Source of the DNA: Phenylobacterium sp.
GTDB lineage: Bacteria; Pseudomonadota; Alphaproteobacteria; Caulobacterales; Caulobacteraceae
Reading direction: 5' to 3'
Assembly (NCBI RefSeq): GCF_030681155.1
Contig: NZ_JAUXXE010000007.1
Coordinates: forward strand, 29,756-93,755
DNA length: 64,000 nucleotides
Within the stretch, counting starts at the first letter, position 1. Each line of letters begins with the position of its first letter. A program made the position numbers and the translations under genes. Under the pieces are notes generated by a model. The model ran no database searches and had not been told where the DNA came from. It saw only the letters and a list, made by a program, of their open reading frames with translations. Positions 44,114-52,835 of this stretch are shown here, piece by piece.

Positions 44114-45732
44114 TGCGCGCCTTCGCCGAGCTGCTGGACCGACTGTCGCTGACCGGCTCGCGGAACGCCAAGCTGACCCTGGTGCGCGACTATCTGGCTC
44201 AGACGCCGGACCCCGACCGTGGCTGGGCGCTGGCGGCGTTGACCGGCGACCTGTCGTTCAATGCGGCCAAGCCGGCCTTCATCCGCAAGGCGGTGGAGGA
44301 GCGGATGGATCCGACCCTGTTCCGCTGGTCCTACGACTATGTCGGCGATCTGGCCGAGACGGTCGCGCTGGTCTGGCCATCCCGACCCGGCGCCAATCGT
44401 GAGCCGGAACTGTCGGAGGTGATCGACGCCTTGCGAGGCGCCTCGCGCACCGAGGTTCAGCGCCTGATCGAGGCTTGGCTGGACTCCCTCGAAACGACCG
44501 GGCGGTGGGCCTTGCTCAAGCTGATGACCGGCGGCCTGCGGGTCGGAGTCTCGTCCCGGCTGGCTAAACAGGCGGCGGCCGATCTGGGTGGGGTTCAGGT
44601 CGCCGAGGTCGAGGAGGTGTGGCATGCTCTCCATCCGCCCTATGAGGATCTGTTCGCCTGGCTGGAGGGGCGTTCGGACCGGCCTTCGGCGAACTCGCCG
44701 GGCCGCTTCCGGCCGGTGATGCTGGCCCAGGCCCTCGATGAGGCGGTCGACTTCGGCAAGCTCGATCCCGCCGACTACGCCGCCGAATGGAAGTGGGACG
44801 GCATTCGGGTCCAGGCGGTGAACGAGGGTGGCTTGCGCCGGCTCTACACTCGCAACGGCGACGACATCTCGCGGACCTTTCCCGATGTGCTGGAAGCCCT
44901 GGAGTTCGACGGCGCGATTGACGGCGAACTGCTGGTGATGCGTGACGGCGCCCTGGCTAGCTTCGCCGACCTGCAGCAACGGCTGAACCGCAAGAGCGTG
45001 GACGCCAAGCTGCTGATGAACTTCCCCGCTGCAATCAGGGCCTATGATCTGTTGTCCGAGGCGGGCGAGGACACACGCGTCCTGTCCTTCGCCGAGCGCC
45101 GCGTGCGGCTGGAAGCCTTTGTCGGGCGGCTGAAGACCAGCCGGATCGACCTGTCGCCGATGCAGCCCTTTGCGACCTGGGCCGAGTTGGCCGCGCTGCG
45201 CGGCGAACCCCCGCCCGGCGACGCCCAGATCGCCGAGGGCCTGATGCTCAAGCGCTGGGACTCGATCTATGAGGCCGGGCGTCCGAAGGGGCCGTGGTTC
45301 AAATGGAAGCGCGATCCGTTCCTGATCGACGCGGTGCTGATGTACGCCCAGCGCGGCCACGGCAAGCGCTCGAGCTTCTATTCCGACTATACCTTCGGGG
45401 TCTGGACCGAGGGGGAGGATGGCGCCCGCGCTCTGACCCCGGTGGGCAAGGCCTATTTCGGTTTCACCGATGAGGAGCTGAAGCAGATCGACAAGTTCGT
45501 GCGCGACAACACTGTCGATCGCTACGGACCGGTGCGGGCCGTGCGCGCCGACATCCACCACGGCCTGGTGTTCGAGGTCGCCTTCGAAGGTCTGCAACGT
45601 TCCACCCGGCACAAGTCCGGCGTCGCCATGCGCTTCCCGCGTATCAGCCGTATCCGTTGGGACAAGCCGGCGGGTGAGGCCGACGAGCTCAGGTCGCTGG
45701 AACGGATGCTGGAACAGATGGAGGGGCGCTGA
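44113..45732 (+). CDS. ATP-dependent DNA ligase, exonuclease-linked type
   Basis: 539 residues from the ATG at 44113; the open frame further upstream lies in the exonuclease gene. Motif I EWKWDGIR carries the lysine that is adenylated (K227); RLYTRNGDDISRTFPDV (motif III region), IDGELLVM, EGLMLKRWDSIYEAGRPKGPWFKWKRDP (motifs IV-V) complete the nucleotidyltransferase core, followed by an OB domain. The N-terminal 210 residues are the helical DNA-binding domain. Matches the PP_1105-type ligases used in stationary-phase or damage repair, not replication. Its 3' end overlaps 44 bases of the convergent ABC permease gene. Confidence 0.93.
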   Translation: MRAFAELLDRLSLTGSRNAKLTLVRDYLAQTPDPDRGWALAALTGDLSFNAAKPAFIRKAVEERMDPTLFRWSYDYVGDLAETVALVWPSRPGANREPELSEVIDALRGASRTEVQRLIEAWLDSLETTGRWALLKLMTGGLRVGVSSRLAKQAAADLGGVQVAEVEEVWHALHPPYEDLFAWLEGRSDRPSANSPGRFRPVMLAQALDEAVDFGKLDPADYAAEWKWDGIRVQAVNEGGLRRLYTRNGDDISRTFPDVLEALEFDGAIDGELLVMRDGALASFADLQQRLNRKSVDAKLLMNFPAAIRAYDLLSEAGEDTRVLSFAERRVRLEAFVGRLKTSRIDLSPMQPFATWAELAALRGEPPPGDAQIAEGLMLKRWDSIYEAGRPKGPWFKWKRDPFLIDAVLMYAQRGHGKRSSFYSDYTFGVWTEGEDGARALTPVGKAYFGFTDEELKQIDKFVRDNTVDRYGPVRAVRADIHHGLVFEVAFEGLQRSTRHKSGVAMRFPRISRIRWDKPAGEADELRSLERMLEQMEGR

Positions 45733-47059
45733 GCCCGATCCGCCTGACGGCCAGCGTCCAGACCACAGCAGCCTGAACCAGTCCCGACACCAAGCTGATC
45801 AGGGGCGCATGGGCCAGCGGGGCGAAGAGGGCGCCGCCCGTTTCGTGGCCCACCGCCCAACCGATGCTGCCGCCGACGCCATAGAGCAGGCCGAGGGCCA
45901 CAACGGCCGAGAAGTCACCGCGCTGCGGGCGCTCGCCCATCCGGAACAAGGCGATGACTCCTAGGTCGCGCAGCAGGAAGGCGATCAAGGCGCCGGCCTG
46001 ACCGAGTTCCGGCGTCATCAGCGATCCGTTGGAGGTGGCGAAGGCTGCGAGCACCAGGAGGGTGGCGATCAGCAGCGGCGCGAGAGGCGCGGGCGTGAGC
46101 GGCGCGGCGCGGGCTAAATCGCCCTTGCTGGCGAACTGAACGAATTGGCGCAGCCGAACGCGGTCGGCGGGCTCGGCGAACGCGGCCGCATAGGCGCTGA
46201 GCGCCACGACCAGCGAGCCGACGGCGAGGCCGGCTGCGAGACCCTGGGTCCGCAGCATGAAGCCGCCGGCGAAGATGGCGAGGAAGATCAGGAAGGCGGG
46301 CCAGACGACGGGCGCGTTCTGCATTTGCAGTTCGAGGCGCATCAGCCTCCATGCGCCGACCACCGCCCAGGCGGCGAACAGCGACAGCGCCAATGCGCGG
46401 AAACCCGCGGCCGGCCACAGGCGTCCGCCCCAGTCGACCATGCCGTTCGCGCTGAACAGCGCGCCGAAACCCTCGGTGCCCATGCCGCGCTGGAAGCCAG
46501 CAGACCCGGCGACCCAAGACAGCAGGATCGCGCCGATGATCAGCCCGCCGAGCACGCCGCTGGCGCGGGCCGTTCGTCCCTCCGCGCGGGCTTTGCGGAC
46601 CCCAATGAGCGCCGCGCCCAGCGAAACGGCCTGCAGAAGGACAGCTAGGGCGAGCATGAAAATGACTGTGACGCCCAGCCCGACGACGCCGCCGACCACC
46701 CCGGCGATCACCATCATCAGGAGGCCGGTCAGGGCGCACATCCAGGCCAGGCTCGATCCGCCGAACAGCTTGCCCCAGGTCATGGTCCATGGCGGCAGGG
46801 CCGAGAGCCGTTGGAAGTCCCAGGTGCGGTCGGCGATCTCGGCGAGGATCGAGTTCCCGCTGGCGCGCGCGCCCCACAGCATGGCGCAGGCGACGAACAC
46901 CACCGCGCCGACCCCGCCCAGCGCCGGGAAGGCGCCGTAAGGGTTGTTGCGGGTCAAGGCCACGGCCGCGCCATAGATCAGCAGCAGCACGACGCCCGCC
47001 CAGGCGATGCGGCGGGGCGAGGCTTCAAGCCAGAGGTTGCGCTGGAACTCGGGGTTCAT
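45689..47059 (-). CDS. ABC transporter permease (ABC-2 type)
   Basis: 456 residues with about ten to twelve membrane segments. N-terminal FQRNLWLEASPRRIAWAGVVLLLIYG and LSALPPWTMTWGKLFGGSSLAWMCALTGLLMM fit exporter permeases of the ABC-2 class. Starts within the stop of the ATPase gene (overlap at 47056-47059). The cargo is not deducible. The overlap with the ligase gene is tail to tail. Confidence 0.8.
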   Translation of the reverse strand: MNPEFQRNLWLEASPRRIAWAGVVLLLIYGAAVALTRNNPYGAFPALGGVGAVVFVACAMLWGARASGNSILAEIADRTWDFQRLSALPPWTMTWGKLFGGSSLAWMCALTGLLMMVIAGVVGGVVGLGVTVIFMLALAVLLQAVSLGAALIGVRKARAEGRTARASGVLGGLIIGAILLSWVAGSAGFQRGMGTEGFGALFSANGMVDWGGRLWPAAGFRALALSLFAAWAVVGAWRLMRLELQMQNAPVVWPAFLIFLAIFAGGFMLRTQGLAAGLAVGSLVVALSAYAAAFAEPADRVRLRQFVQFASKGDLARAAPLTPAPLAPLLIATLLVLAAFATSNGSLMTPELGQAGALIAFLLRDLGVIALFRMGERPQRGDFSAVVALGLLYGVGGSIGWAVGHETGGALFAPLAHAPLISLVSGLVQAAVVWTLAVRRIGLSAPPSVPASVPAT

Positions 47060-47979
47060 CGGGTGACCTCGGCCAGATAGGCGTCTTCCAAAGTGCGGCG
47101 CGTAGGCTGGAATGCGCGGACCTTCAGGCCCGCGCCGATCAACCGGGCCAGCAGGGCCGCATCGTCTTCGCCATCGGGGGCCAGCAGCAGGACCTCGTCG
47201 CCCTCCTGACGCTCGAGCGTCACGCCGATGGCCGTAAGCCGATCGGTGAGATCCTCGGGCGGGTCGGTGAAGGAGACGCTGACCCGCAGGCCATCGCGTG
47301 CGCCAGAGCCGGCCGCGACCACGCCGCCGCCGGCCACCGCCCCGTCGCGGATCATCAGCATGCGGGTGGAGTAGTCTTCAAGCTCAGCCAGGATGTGCGA
47401 GGAGACCACGATGGTCATGCCCTCGCCGGCCAGGCGCAGGATCAGGTCGGATAGCGAGCGGCGGGCCTCGGGATCGAGACCGGCGGCCGGCTCGTCCAGC
47501 AGCAGCACGCGCGGGCGGTGGACGATGGTCTGGGCGATGGCGAGGCGTTGCTTGAGGCCGCGCGACAACTCGCCGGCGCGCATTTCGATCCGGTCGGTCA
47601 GTTGCACGCGTGCGGCGGCCTCATCCACCGCCTTGGGCGTATCGACCGTCGACATGCCGCGCGAACGCGCCGCATAGGTGAGCGCCTGGCGGACGGAGAG
47701 TTCTTCGTAGAGCCCGAAGAAATCGGGCAGATAGCCGATCGCCGCATGCACGCCACGCGGATCGGTGCGGGTGTCGAGGCCGGCGACCGTGATCTCGCCC
47801 TCGATAGGATTGTCCAGGGCCGCCATGCAGCGCAGCAGGGTCGTCTTGCCCGCCCCGTTCGGGCCGACCATGGCCAGGACGGCGCCGGCCTCCACCGTGA
47901 ACGACACCCCATGCAGCGCGCGGGCTGTCGGATAGTCGTAGACGACGCCCCGGACGTCGATCATTGGCGCTGCCGTCAT
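47056..47979 (-). CDS. ABC transporter ATP-binding protein (ABC-2 exporter)
   Basis: 307 residues from the ATG at 47979, which overlaps the stop of the phosphatase gene. Walker [10 protein letters not shown] (39-47), signature LSRGLKQRLAIAQ, Walker B VLLLDEPAAGLDPEA and switch histidine SSHILAELEDYSTRM are all intact. The C-terminal 85 residues form an extra domain as in drug or Cu-type exporters (CcmA/NosF-like). Co-transcribed with its permease. Confidence 0.92.
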   Translation of the reverse strand: MTAAPMIDVRGVVYDYPTARALHGVSFTVEAGAVLAMVGPNGAGKTTLLRCMAALDNPIEGEITVAGLDTRTDPRGVHAAIGYLPDFFGLYEELSVRQALTYAARSRGMSTVDTPKAVDEAAARVQLTDRIEMRAGELSRGLKQRLAIAQTIVHRPRVLLLDEPAAGLDPEARRSLSDLILRLAGEGMTIVVSSHILAELEDYSTRMLMIRDGAVAGGGVVAAGSGARDGLRVSVSFTDPPEDLTDRLTAIGVTLERQEGDEVLLLAPDGEDDAALLARLIGAGLKVRAFQPTRRTLEDAYLAEVTR

Positions 47980-48521
47980 GCTGGCGCGAGCTCCTTTTTC
48001 AGGAAGGCCATCAGGTCGTCGCCCGAGAACAACAGCCCCCGGATTCCGGCCCGGCGGGCGGCTTCCAGGTCGGACGGCTTGTCGCCGATCATGATCGAAC
48101 GCGAAACGTCCACCGGCCACTCGTTCAGAGCGCGAAGGATCATGCCGGGGTTCGGCTTGCGATCTGGCGGATCGGGATGGCGGTAGGTTTCGAGCGCCGC
48201 GTCCGGATGTTGCGGGCAGTAATAGTAAGCGTCGATGTGGGCTCCGGCCTCAGCTAGGCTCTCGGACATCTTGGCGTGCAGGGCGATCACGTCGTCCTCG
48301 GCGTAGTAGCCGCGCCCGACCCCGGACTGGTTGGTGACCACGAACACCCACCACCCGGCCGCATTGAACGCGGCGACCGCCTCGCGAGCGCCCGAGATCC
48401 AATGGAAGTCCTCCCAGCGGTGGACGTAGCCGGGGTCTTCGTTCAACACGCCGTCACGGTCGAGGAACAGGGCCGGACGGGGCGGGGCGGTCGGGGTCAC
48501 TAGCGGGCTCACATTCGCCAT
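47976..48521 (-). CDS. GmhB-like HAD-IIIA phosphatase
   Basis: 181 residues. FLDRDGVLNEDPGYVHRWEDF (nucleophile D21, acid/base D23), VVTNQSGVGRGYY and MIGDKPSDLEAARRAG give the HAD-IIIA core of D-glycero-D-manno-heptose 1,7-bisphosphate phosphatase, an LPS-heptose enzyme. The zinc loop is altered: CPQH keeps the first Cys and His, but the second Cys pair (CxC in E. coli GmhB) is replaced in YRHPDPPDRKPNPG. First gene of a three-gene operon with the ABC exporter. The GmhB function is thus probable but not certain; a related sugar or histidinol phosphatase is possible. Confidence 0.8.
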   Translation of the reverse strand: MANVSPLVTPTAPPRPALFLDRDGVLNEDPGYVHRWEDFHWISGAREAVAAFNAAGWWVFVVTNQSGVGRGYYAEDDVIALHAKMSESLAEAGAHIDAYYYCPQHPDAALETYRHPDPPDRKPNPGMILRALNEWPVDVSRSIMIGDKPSDLEAARRAGIRGLLFSGDDLMAFLKKELAPA

Positions 48522-48614
48522 TCTATAGCGCCAGACGCCAGTTGCGGCGCGTGGTTTCGCAAAGCCTACATCGCGGGCTATGGTCCGCCTCTACTTTTCA
48601 GCGTCGAGGTCGCT

Positions 48615-50435
48615 TTGGCCGTTCCCGTCCTTTCCATCGAAGACCTCAAGATCGATTTCCGGACCCATGACGGGATCGTCAATGCGGTGCGCGGCGTCTC
48701 TCTGCGGGTCGATCGCGGCGAAGTCCTGGGGGTCGTTGGCGAGAGCGGTTCGGGCAAGAGCCAGACCTTCATGGCGGTGATGGGCCTGACCGCCGCCAAT
48801 GGCCGGCTTTCCGGATCGGCCAAGTTTCAGGGCCAGGAGATCCTGGGCCTGAAGCCGCGCGCGCTGAACAAGATCCGCGGGTCCAAGATGACCATGATCT
48901 TCCAGGATCCGCTGACCGCCCTGACGCCGCATGTGCGTATCGGCGAGCAGATCGCCGAACCGTTGCGGCTGCATCTGGGCATGTCCGACAAGGCCGCCCG
49001 CGCCCATGCCAAGGATTGGCTGCAGCGGGTGCGGATCCCCGACGCCGCGCGCCGGCTCGACCAATATCCGCACGAGCTCTCCGGCGGAATGCGCCAGCGG
49101 GTGATGATCGCCGGGGCCATGGCCTGTTCGCCCGAACTCCTTATCGCCGACGAGCCGACCACCGCGCTCGACGTCACCGTCCAGGCCGAGATCCTCGATC
49201 TGATGGCCGAGCTTGGCCGCGAAACCGGCACGGCCATGGTGCTGATCACCCACGACATGGGCGTGATCGCCCGCCTCGCCGACCGGGTCTGCGTGATGAA
49301 GAGCGGCGCCTATGTCGAGGAGGGGCCGGCCGAGGCGATCTTCTCCACGCCGACAGACCCCTATACGCGCGCCCTGCTGGAGGCGATCCCGCGCCTCGAC
49401 CGCGCCGACCGAGGCGGGCGCCCGACCCTCGCGCCCGTGGCCGCCGACGCGCCGGTCGTTGTCGAGGCCAAGGACATCGAGGTTCACTTCCCGGTCAATC
49501 ACGGCCTGTTCGGCGGCCACAAGCTGCTGCGCGCGGTCGACGGCGTGTCGTTCAAGGTGCGTCAGGGCGAGACGCTGGGCGTGGTCGGCGAGAGCGGTTG
49601 CGGCAAGTCCACCCTGTCGCGCGCGGTGCTGAACTTGATAGCGCCCACCGGCGGCGCCGTGACGGTGCTCGGGCGCGACATCACCCATGCCGACCGCGAG
49701 TCTATGCGCGCCGCGCGTCGCGACCTGCAGATCGTATTCCAGGATCCGTTGGCCAGCCTCGATCCGCGCATGACCATCGGCGACTCGATCGCCGAACCGC
49801 TGCGTGTCTTCCAGCCGGACCTGAAGTCTGCGGACCGTGAATTGGCCGTGCGGGAGATGATGGGGCGGGCGGGCCTGTCGCCCGCCTTGATCAACCGTTA
49901 TCCGCACGAGCTTTCGGGCGGCCAGAACCAGCGGGTCGGCATCGCCCGGGCCATGATCCTGCGCCCAAAACTGGTGATCTGCGACGAGGCGGTGTCCGCC
50001 TTGGACGTTTCCATCCGTGCGCAGATTATCGACCTGCTGATCCAGCTCCAGAAGGAGATGGGCCTGGCGATGATTTTCATCAGCCACGACCTGGCGGTGG
50101 TGCGCGAGATCAGCCACCGCGTGATGGTGCTCTATCTGGGCCGGGTGATGGAGGAGGCCGACCGCGAACGGCTCTACGCCGCGCCCCAACACCCCTACAC
50201 CCAGGCCCTGCTGTCGGCGGCGCCAATCCCCGATCCGGTCCGCGAACGCAGCCGCAAGCGTGTTCGCCTGGTCGGCGAGCCGCCCTCGCCGATGGACCCG
50301 CGCAGTGCGCTGCGGTTCCTGCCTTCGAAGCTTAGTCCCGACCCGGCCGCGCCGGTCTATGCCCCGCAATTGCGCGAGGTCGCCCCCGGGCATCTCGTCT
50401 CCGAGTTCGACCCACCGGCGGCGGACGCAGCTTGA
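48615..50435 (+). CDS. Fused dipeptide/microcin-type ABC ATPase (YejF-like)
   Basis: 606 residues starting at TTG 48615, the point where similarity to ABC proteins begins (VLSIEDLKIDF). Two complete ATPase domains: Walker A GESGSGKS (42-49) and GESGCGKS (325-332), signatures LSGGMRQRVMIAGAMA and LSGGQNQRVGIARAM, both with Walker B DE(P/A). Each is followed by the oligopeptide-transporter C-terminal region. Equivalent to DppD-DppF in one chain, driving import of peptides or the YejABEF system. No permease or binding protein genes are in the window. It shares no operon with the upstream exporter, which is on the opposite strand. Confidence 0.9.
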   Translation: MAVPVLSIEDLKIDFRTHDGIVNAVRGVSLRVDRGEVLGVVGESGSGKSQTFMAVMGLTAANGRLSGSAKFQGQEILGLKPRALNKIRGSKMTMIFQDPLTALTPHVRIGEQIAEPLRLHLGMSDKAARAHAKDWLQRVRIPDAARRLDQYPHELSGGMRQRVMIAGAMACSPELLIADEPTTALDVTVQAEILDLMAELGRETGTAMVLITHDMGVIARLADRVCVMKSGAYVEEGPAEAIFSTPTDPYTRALLEAIPRLDRADRGGRPTLAPVAADAPVVVEAKDIEVHFPVNHGLFGGHKLLRAVDGVSFKVRQGETLGVVGESGCGKSTLSRAVLNLIAPTGGAVTVLGRDITHADRESMRAARRDLQIVFQDPLASLDPRMTIGDSIAEPLRVFQPDLKSADRELAVREMMGRAGLSPALINRYPHELSGGQNQRVGIARAMILRPKLVICDEAVSALDVSIRAQIIDLLIQLQKEMGLAMIFISHDLAVVREISHRVMVLYLGRVMEEADRERLYAAPQHPYTQALLSAAPIPDPVRERSRKRVRLVGEPPSPMDPRSALRFLPSKLSPDPAAPVYAPQLREVAPGHLVSEFDPPAADAA

Positions 50436-50443
50436 GCCTCACC

Positions 50444-51508
50444 ATGTCCCGCAAGATCATCCCCGTGCTGATGTCCGGCGGCGCCGGCACGCGCCTGTGG
50501 CCGCTTTCCCGCACCGCCCGGCCCAAGCAGTTCCATCGCCTCGGCGGCTCCAACACCCTGATCCAGGACACCGCCCTGCGACTGACCGGCGAGGGCTTTG
50601 AACCGCCGGTCGTCATCTGCGCGGCGAGCCAGGCGGACATGGCGCGCGAGCAGTTGGCCGAGGTCGCCATTGCGCCCGCCGCGATCATCACCGAACCGGC
50701 GCCGCGCAACACCGCGCCGGCCTCGGTCGCCGTGGCCGCCTATGGCGCGCAAATCGATCCTGACGCCCTGATGGTGTTGCTGCACGCCGACAATCTGGTG
50801 GCCGACGTGGGCGCGTTGCTGGCCGCCATAGAGGCGGGCCGAGCGGCGGCCGAGGCCGGAGAGATCGTGTTGCTCGGTCTCAAGCCCACGGGTCCGGCGA
50901 CGATTTACGGCTACATCCAGGCCACCGGCCAGGGTGCGGTTCGCAAGGTCGCGAGCTTTGTGGAGAAACCCGACCTTGAGACCGCCCAACGCTTCGTCGC
51001 CGATCCTGACTACAGTTGGAACGGCGGCATGTTCATGTTCAAGGCGGGCGCGTTCCTGGACCAGGCCCGGCTGCTCGCGCCGGAGGTGGCGGCCGCAGCC
51101 GAGGCGGCCCTCGCCGGCGCTCACCGCGCGGGCGATCTCGTCGCCCTGGGCGAGGCTTTCCTTTCCGCCCCCAGCATCGCCATCGACGTGGCCGTCATGG
51201 AAAAGACTGACCGCGCCAGCGTGGTCGAGGCCGATATCGGCTGGGCCGACATTGGCAATTGGGGCGCGCTCTGGGAGCTGTCGCCCAAGACCGCCTCGGG
51301 CGACGCCCTGGAGGGTGATGTTGTCGCGGTCGAGACGCGCGACTGCTTGGCCCGCACCGACGGCCCGGTCGTAGTGCTGGCGGGGGTCGAGGATATCGTG
51401 GTGGTGGTCGAGAATGGCGTGGTGCTGGTCACCCGCCGCGATGCGCCGACCGCGGTCCGCGCGGGCGTTGACGCCCTGAAGGCCAAGGGCCGTGGCGACC
51501 TGCTCTAG
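50444..51508 (+). CDS. manC: Mannose-1-phosphate guanylyltransferase
   Basis: 354 residues from the ATG at 50444; a TTG at 50432 overlaps the previous stop and is an alternative. Makes GDP-mannose for polysaccharide or glycan synthesis. VLMSGGAGTRLWPLSRTARPKQF (nucleotide binding), TEPAPRNTAPA, LLHADN, FVEKPDLETAQRF and WNGGMFMFKAGAFLDQ are conserved, with ADIGWADIGNWGALWELSP following. It lacks the C-terminal phosphomannose isomerase domain of bifunctional ManC/AlgA, so isomerisation must be done elsewhere. Directly downstream of the YejF-like gene but functionally unrelated. Confidence 0.93.
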   Translation: MSRKIIPVLMSGGAGTRLWPLSRTARPKQFHRLGGSNTLIQDTALRLTGEGFEPPVVICAASQADMAREQLAEVAIAPAAIITEPAPRNTAPASVAVAAYGAQIDPDALMVLLHADNLVADVGALLAAIEAGRAAAEAGEIVLLGLKPTGPATIYGYIQATGQGAVRKVASFVEKPDLETAQRFVADPDYSWNGGMFMFKAGAFLDQARLLAPEVAAAAEAALAGAHRAGDLVALGEAFLSAPSIAIDVAVMEKTDRASVVEADIGWADIGNWGALWELSPKTASGDALEGDVVAVETRDCLARTDGPVVVLAGVEDIVVVVENGVVLVTRRDAPTAVRAGVDALKAKGRGDLL

Positions 51509-52197
51509 GCGGCGTAGACCTCGCTGAGGCGGCGGCGCAGGGCGTCGGTGTCCTCACCGGGTTGGAAGGGCGGGATGGTCATGAAATCTTCCAGCGCTTC
51601 TCGAGAGAAATCCATCAGCAGGTCGTGACGGCCGTCGCGCACCGCTTCGACAATTCCCAGGCCCCGAACAAAGACCGGATCGACCAGCTTCAGCTGGCCC
51701 TTTGCGTCGGCCATGACGTTGCCGGGCCGGATATCGGATCCGCCCCAGAGCTTGAAACGCTCGGCGCCCTCGTCGATCAGCGCCTGGATGCGCGCCTTTA
51801 GCGCGATGAGGTGGTCGTCGGCCTCGGAGAATGGAAGATCGCCAGGCGGCGCATAGCCGCTGTCGTTCCGAATACCGAGTGCGGCGCAGAAAGCCGCCGC
51901 ACGTTCCTCCTCGGCCGGCCACAGCCGCTCCATGACCACGACATAACCCTCACGCCGCAGCGGCAGGATGGCGTCGATCTTCGGCAGCCACCGGTTCGGC
52001 GGTCCGTCCAGGCAGGCCTGGGCATGTAGCCGATAAGCTGGATCGAAGGGCGTCACTCGCGCGGCCATAGCATCGGTCTGATCGGCAAGGACCCAGGACC
52101 AATCGCCCACGCCGACCTGCCGCCAGCCTGTGGCCTCCAGCAAGGCGCGCGCCTCGGCGGCCGTCGCGGCAGGGGGGATGAGAGGCGGCGGCGGCAA
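51505..52197 (-). CDS. Degenerate APH/kinase-like protein
   Basis: 230 residues if the TTG at 52197 is used; this lies two bases after the stop of the upstream gene, implying coupling. The frame is open further, but upstream overlaps that gene. Kinase-fold signs are WVLADQTDAMAARVTPFD (N-lobe strand with arginine where the usual lysine is), VVVMERLWP (hinge), and GSDIRPGNVM with LKLVDPVFV in place of the HGDxxxxN and DFG-like motifs of aminoglycoside phosphotransferase folds. The start and function are uncertain; it could be a small-molecule kinase or a pseudokinase. Its stop overlaps manC's stop by four bases. Confidence 0.6.
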   Translation of the reverse strand: MPPPPLIPPAATAAEARALLEATGWRQVGVGDWSWVLADQTDAMAARVTPFDPAYRLHAQACLDGPPNRWLPKIDAILPLRREGYVVVMERLWPAEEERAAAFCAALGIRNDSGYAPPGDLPFSEADDHLIALKARIQALIDEGAERFKLWGGSDIRPGNVMADAKGQLKLVDPVFVRGLGIVEAVRDGRHDLLMDFSREALEDFMTIPPFQPGEDTDALRRRLSEVYAA

Positions 52198-52199
52198 GT

Positions 52200-52625
52200 C
52201 TAGACGCCCACCGGTTCGCTGGCGCCTGGCGCCTCGGCCAGCACATCGTTCCTCAGGCGCCACCACACTTTGTGAAAGCGGGAATCGGCCCGCAATTGGG
52301 CGTTCAACCGCGTCAAAAGCTCCGGGTAGGTGGGGTCGCTCTTCTTGAACAAACTGAACTTCGGCTTGTACTCGGTCGCAAGAATATACACCTCGCCAAG
52401 GTCCGACACCTGCATCCACACCCTCTTGCCTTGGTGCGTGATTTCGAAGTTCCAGCCGTTTTCCTGTCGATGTTGAGGTGGCGAGACATCGTATCCCAAG
52501 AGCCGCAGAATGGCGGCTATCGCCTCGGCGACCCCGCGCCCGCCGAACTGGGTGATCTCGCCATCCTCATCCTCGATCTGGTCATCTGGAAAATCCGCAT
52601 AGAGTTCCGCACAAGGCCTGATCAT
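52200..52625 (-). CDS. Unknown protein, partner of the kinase-like gene
   Basis: 141 residues from the ATG at 52625, preceded by GGGGGAC. Cytosolic, acidic at the start (DFPDDQIEDEDGEI) and mixed alpha/beta, with a tryptophan-rich middle GWNFEITHQGKRVWMQVSDLGEVYIL reminiscent of small immunity-like or SUKH/Imm-type folds, but no specific family is identified. Base composition is lower in GC than manC or the downstream ilvA, hinting at transfer. Tightly followed by the kinase-like gene. Confidence 0.6.
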   Translation of the reverse strand: MIRPCAELYADFPDDQIEDEDGEITQFGGRGVAEAIAAILRLLGYDVSPPQHRQENGWNFEITHQGKRVWMQVSDLGEVYILATEYKPKFSLFKKSDPTYPELLTRLNAQLRADSRFHKVWWRLRNDVLAEAPGASEPVGV

Positions 52626-52835
52626 CGCTTGTCCCCCACTCGCCTGAGTTGAGATCCTGTCCGAAAGTCTTGTCGCGGGCAAGAACGAAGTGGGAACTTG
52701 TGGGTCCAATTGGATCCGCGTAGCGACGTCAGATGCCGGCCCGAAAGCGCCCAGGCCTTGCCCACGGAACCGCCCGCATTGCGATAAGGGGGCTGCGCCG
52801 TTAGACGTGGCCCCTCCTCCCACATCGGCTCTGAC

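Noticed and set aside
44089..45612. 507-codon minus-strand frame opposite the DNA ligase
   Set aside because: Shadow of the ligase gene; composition typical of antisense frames in GC-rich DNA.
48591..50393. 600-codon minus-strand frame opposite the YejF-like ATPase
   Set aside because: Histidine/glycine/arginine-rich shadow; both Walker motifs lie on the plus strand.
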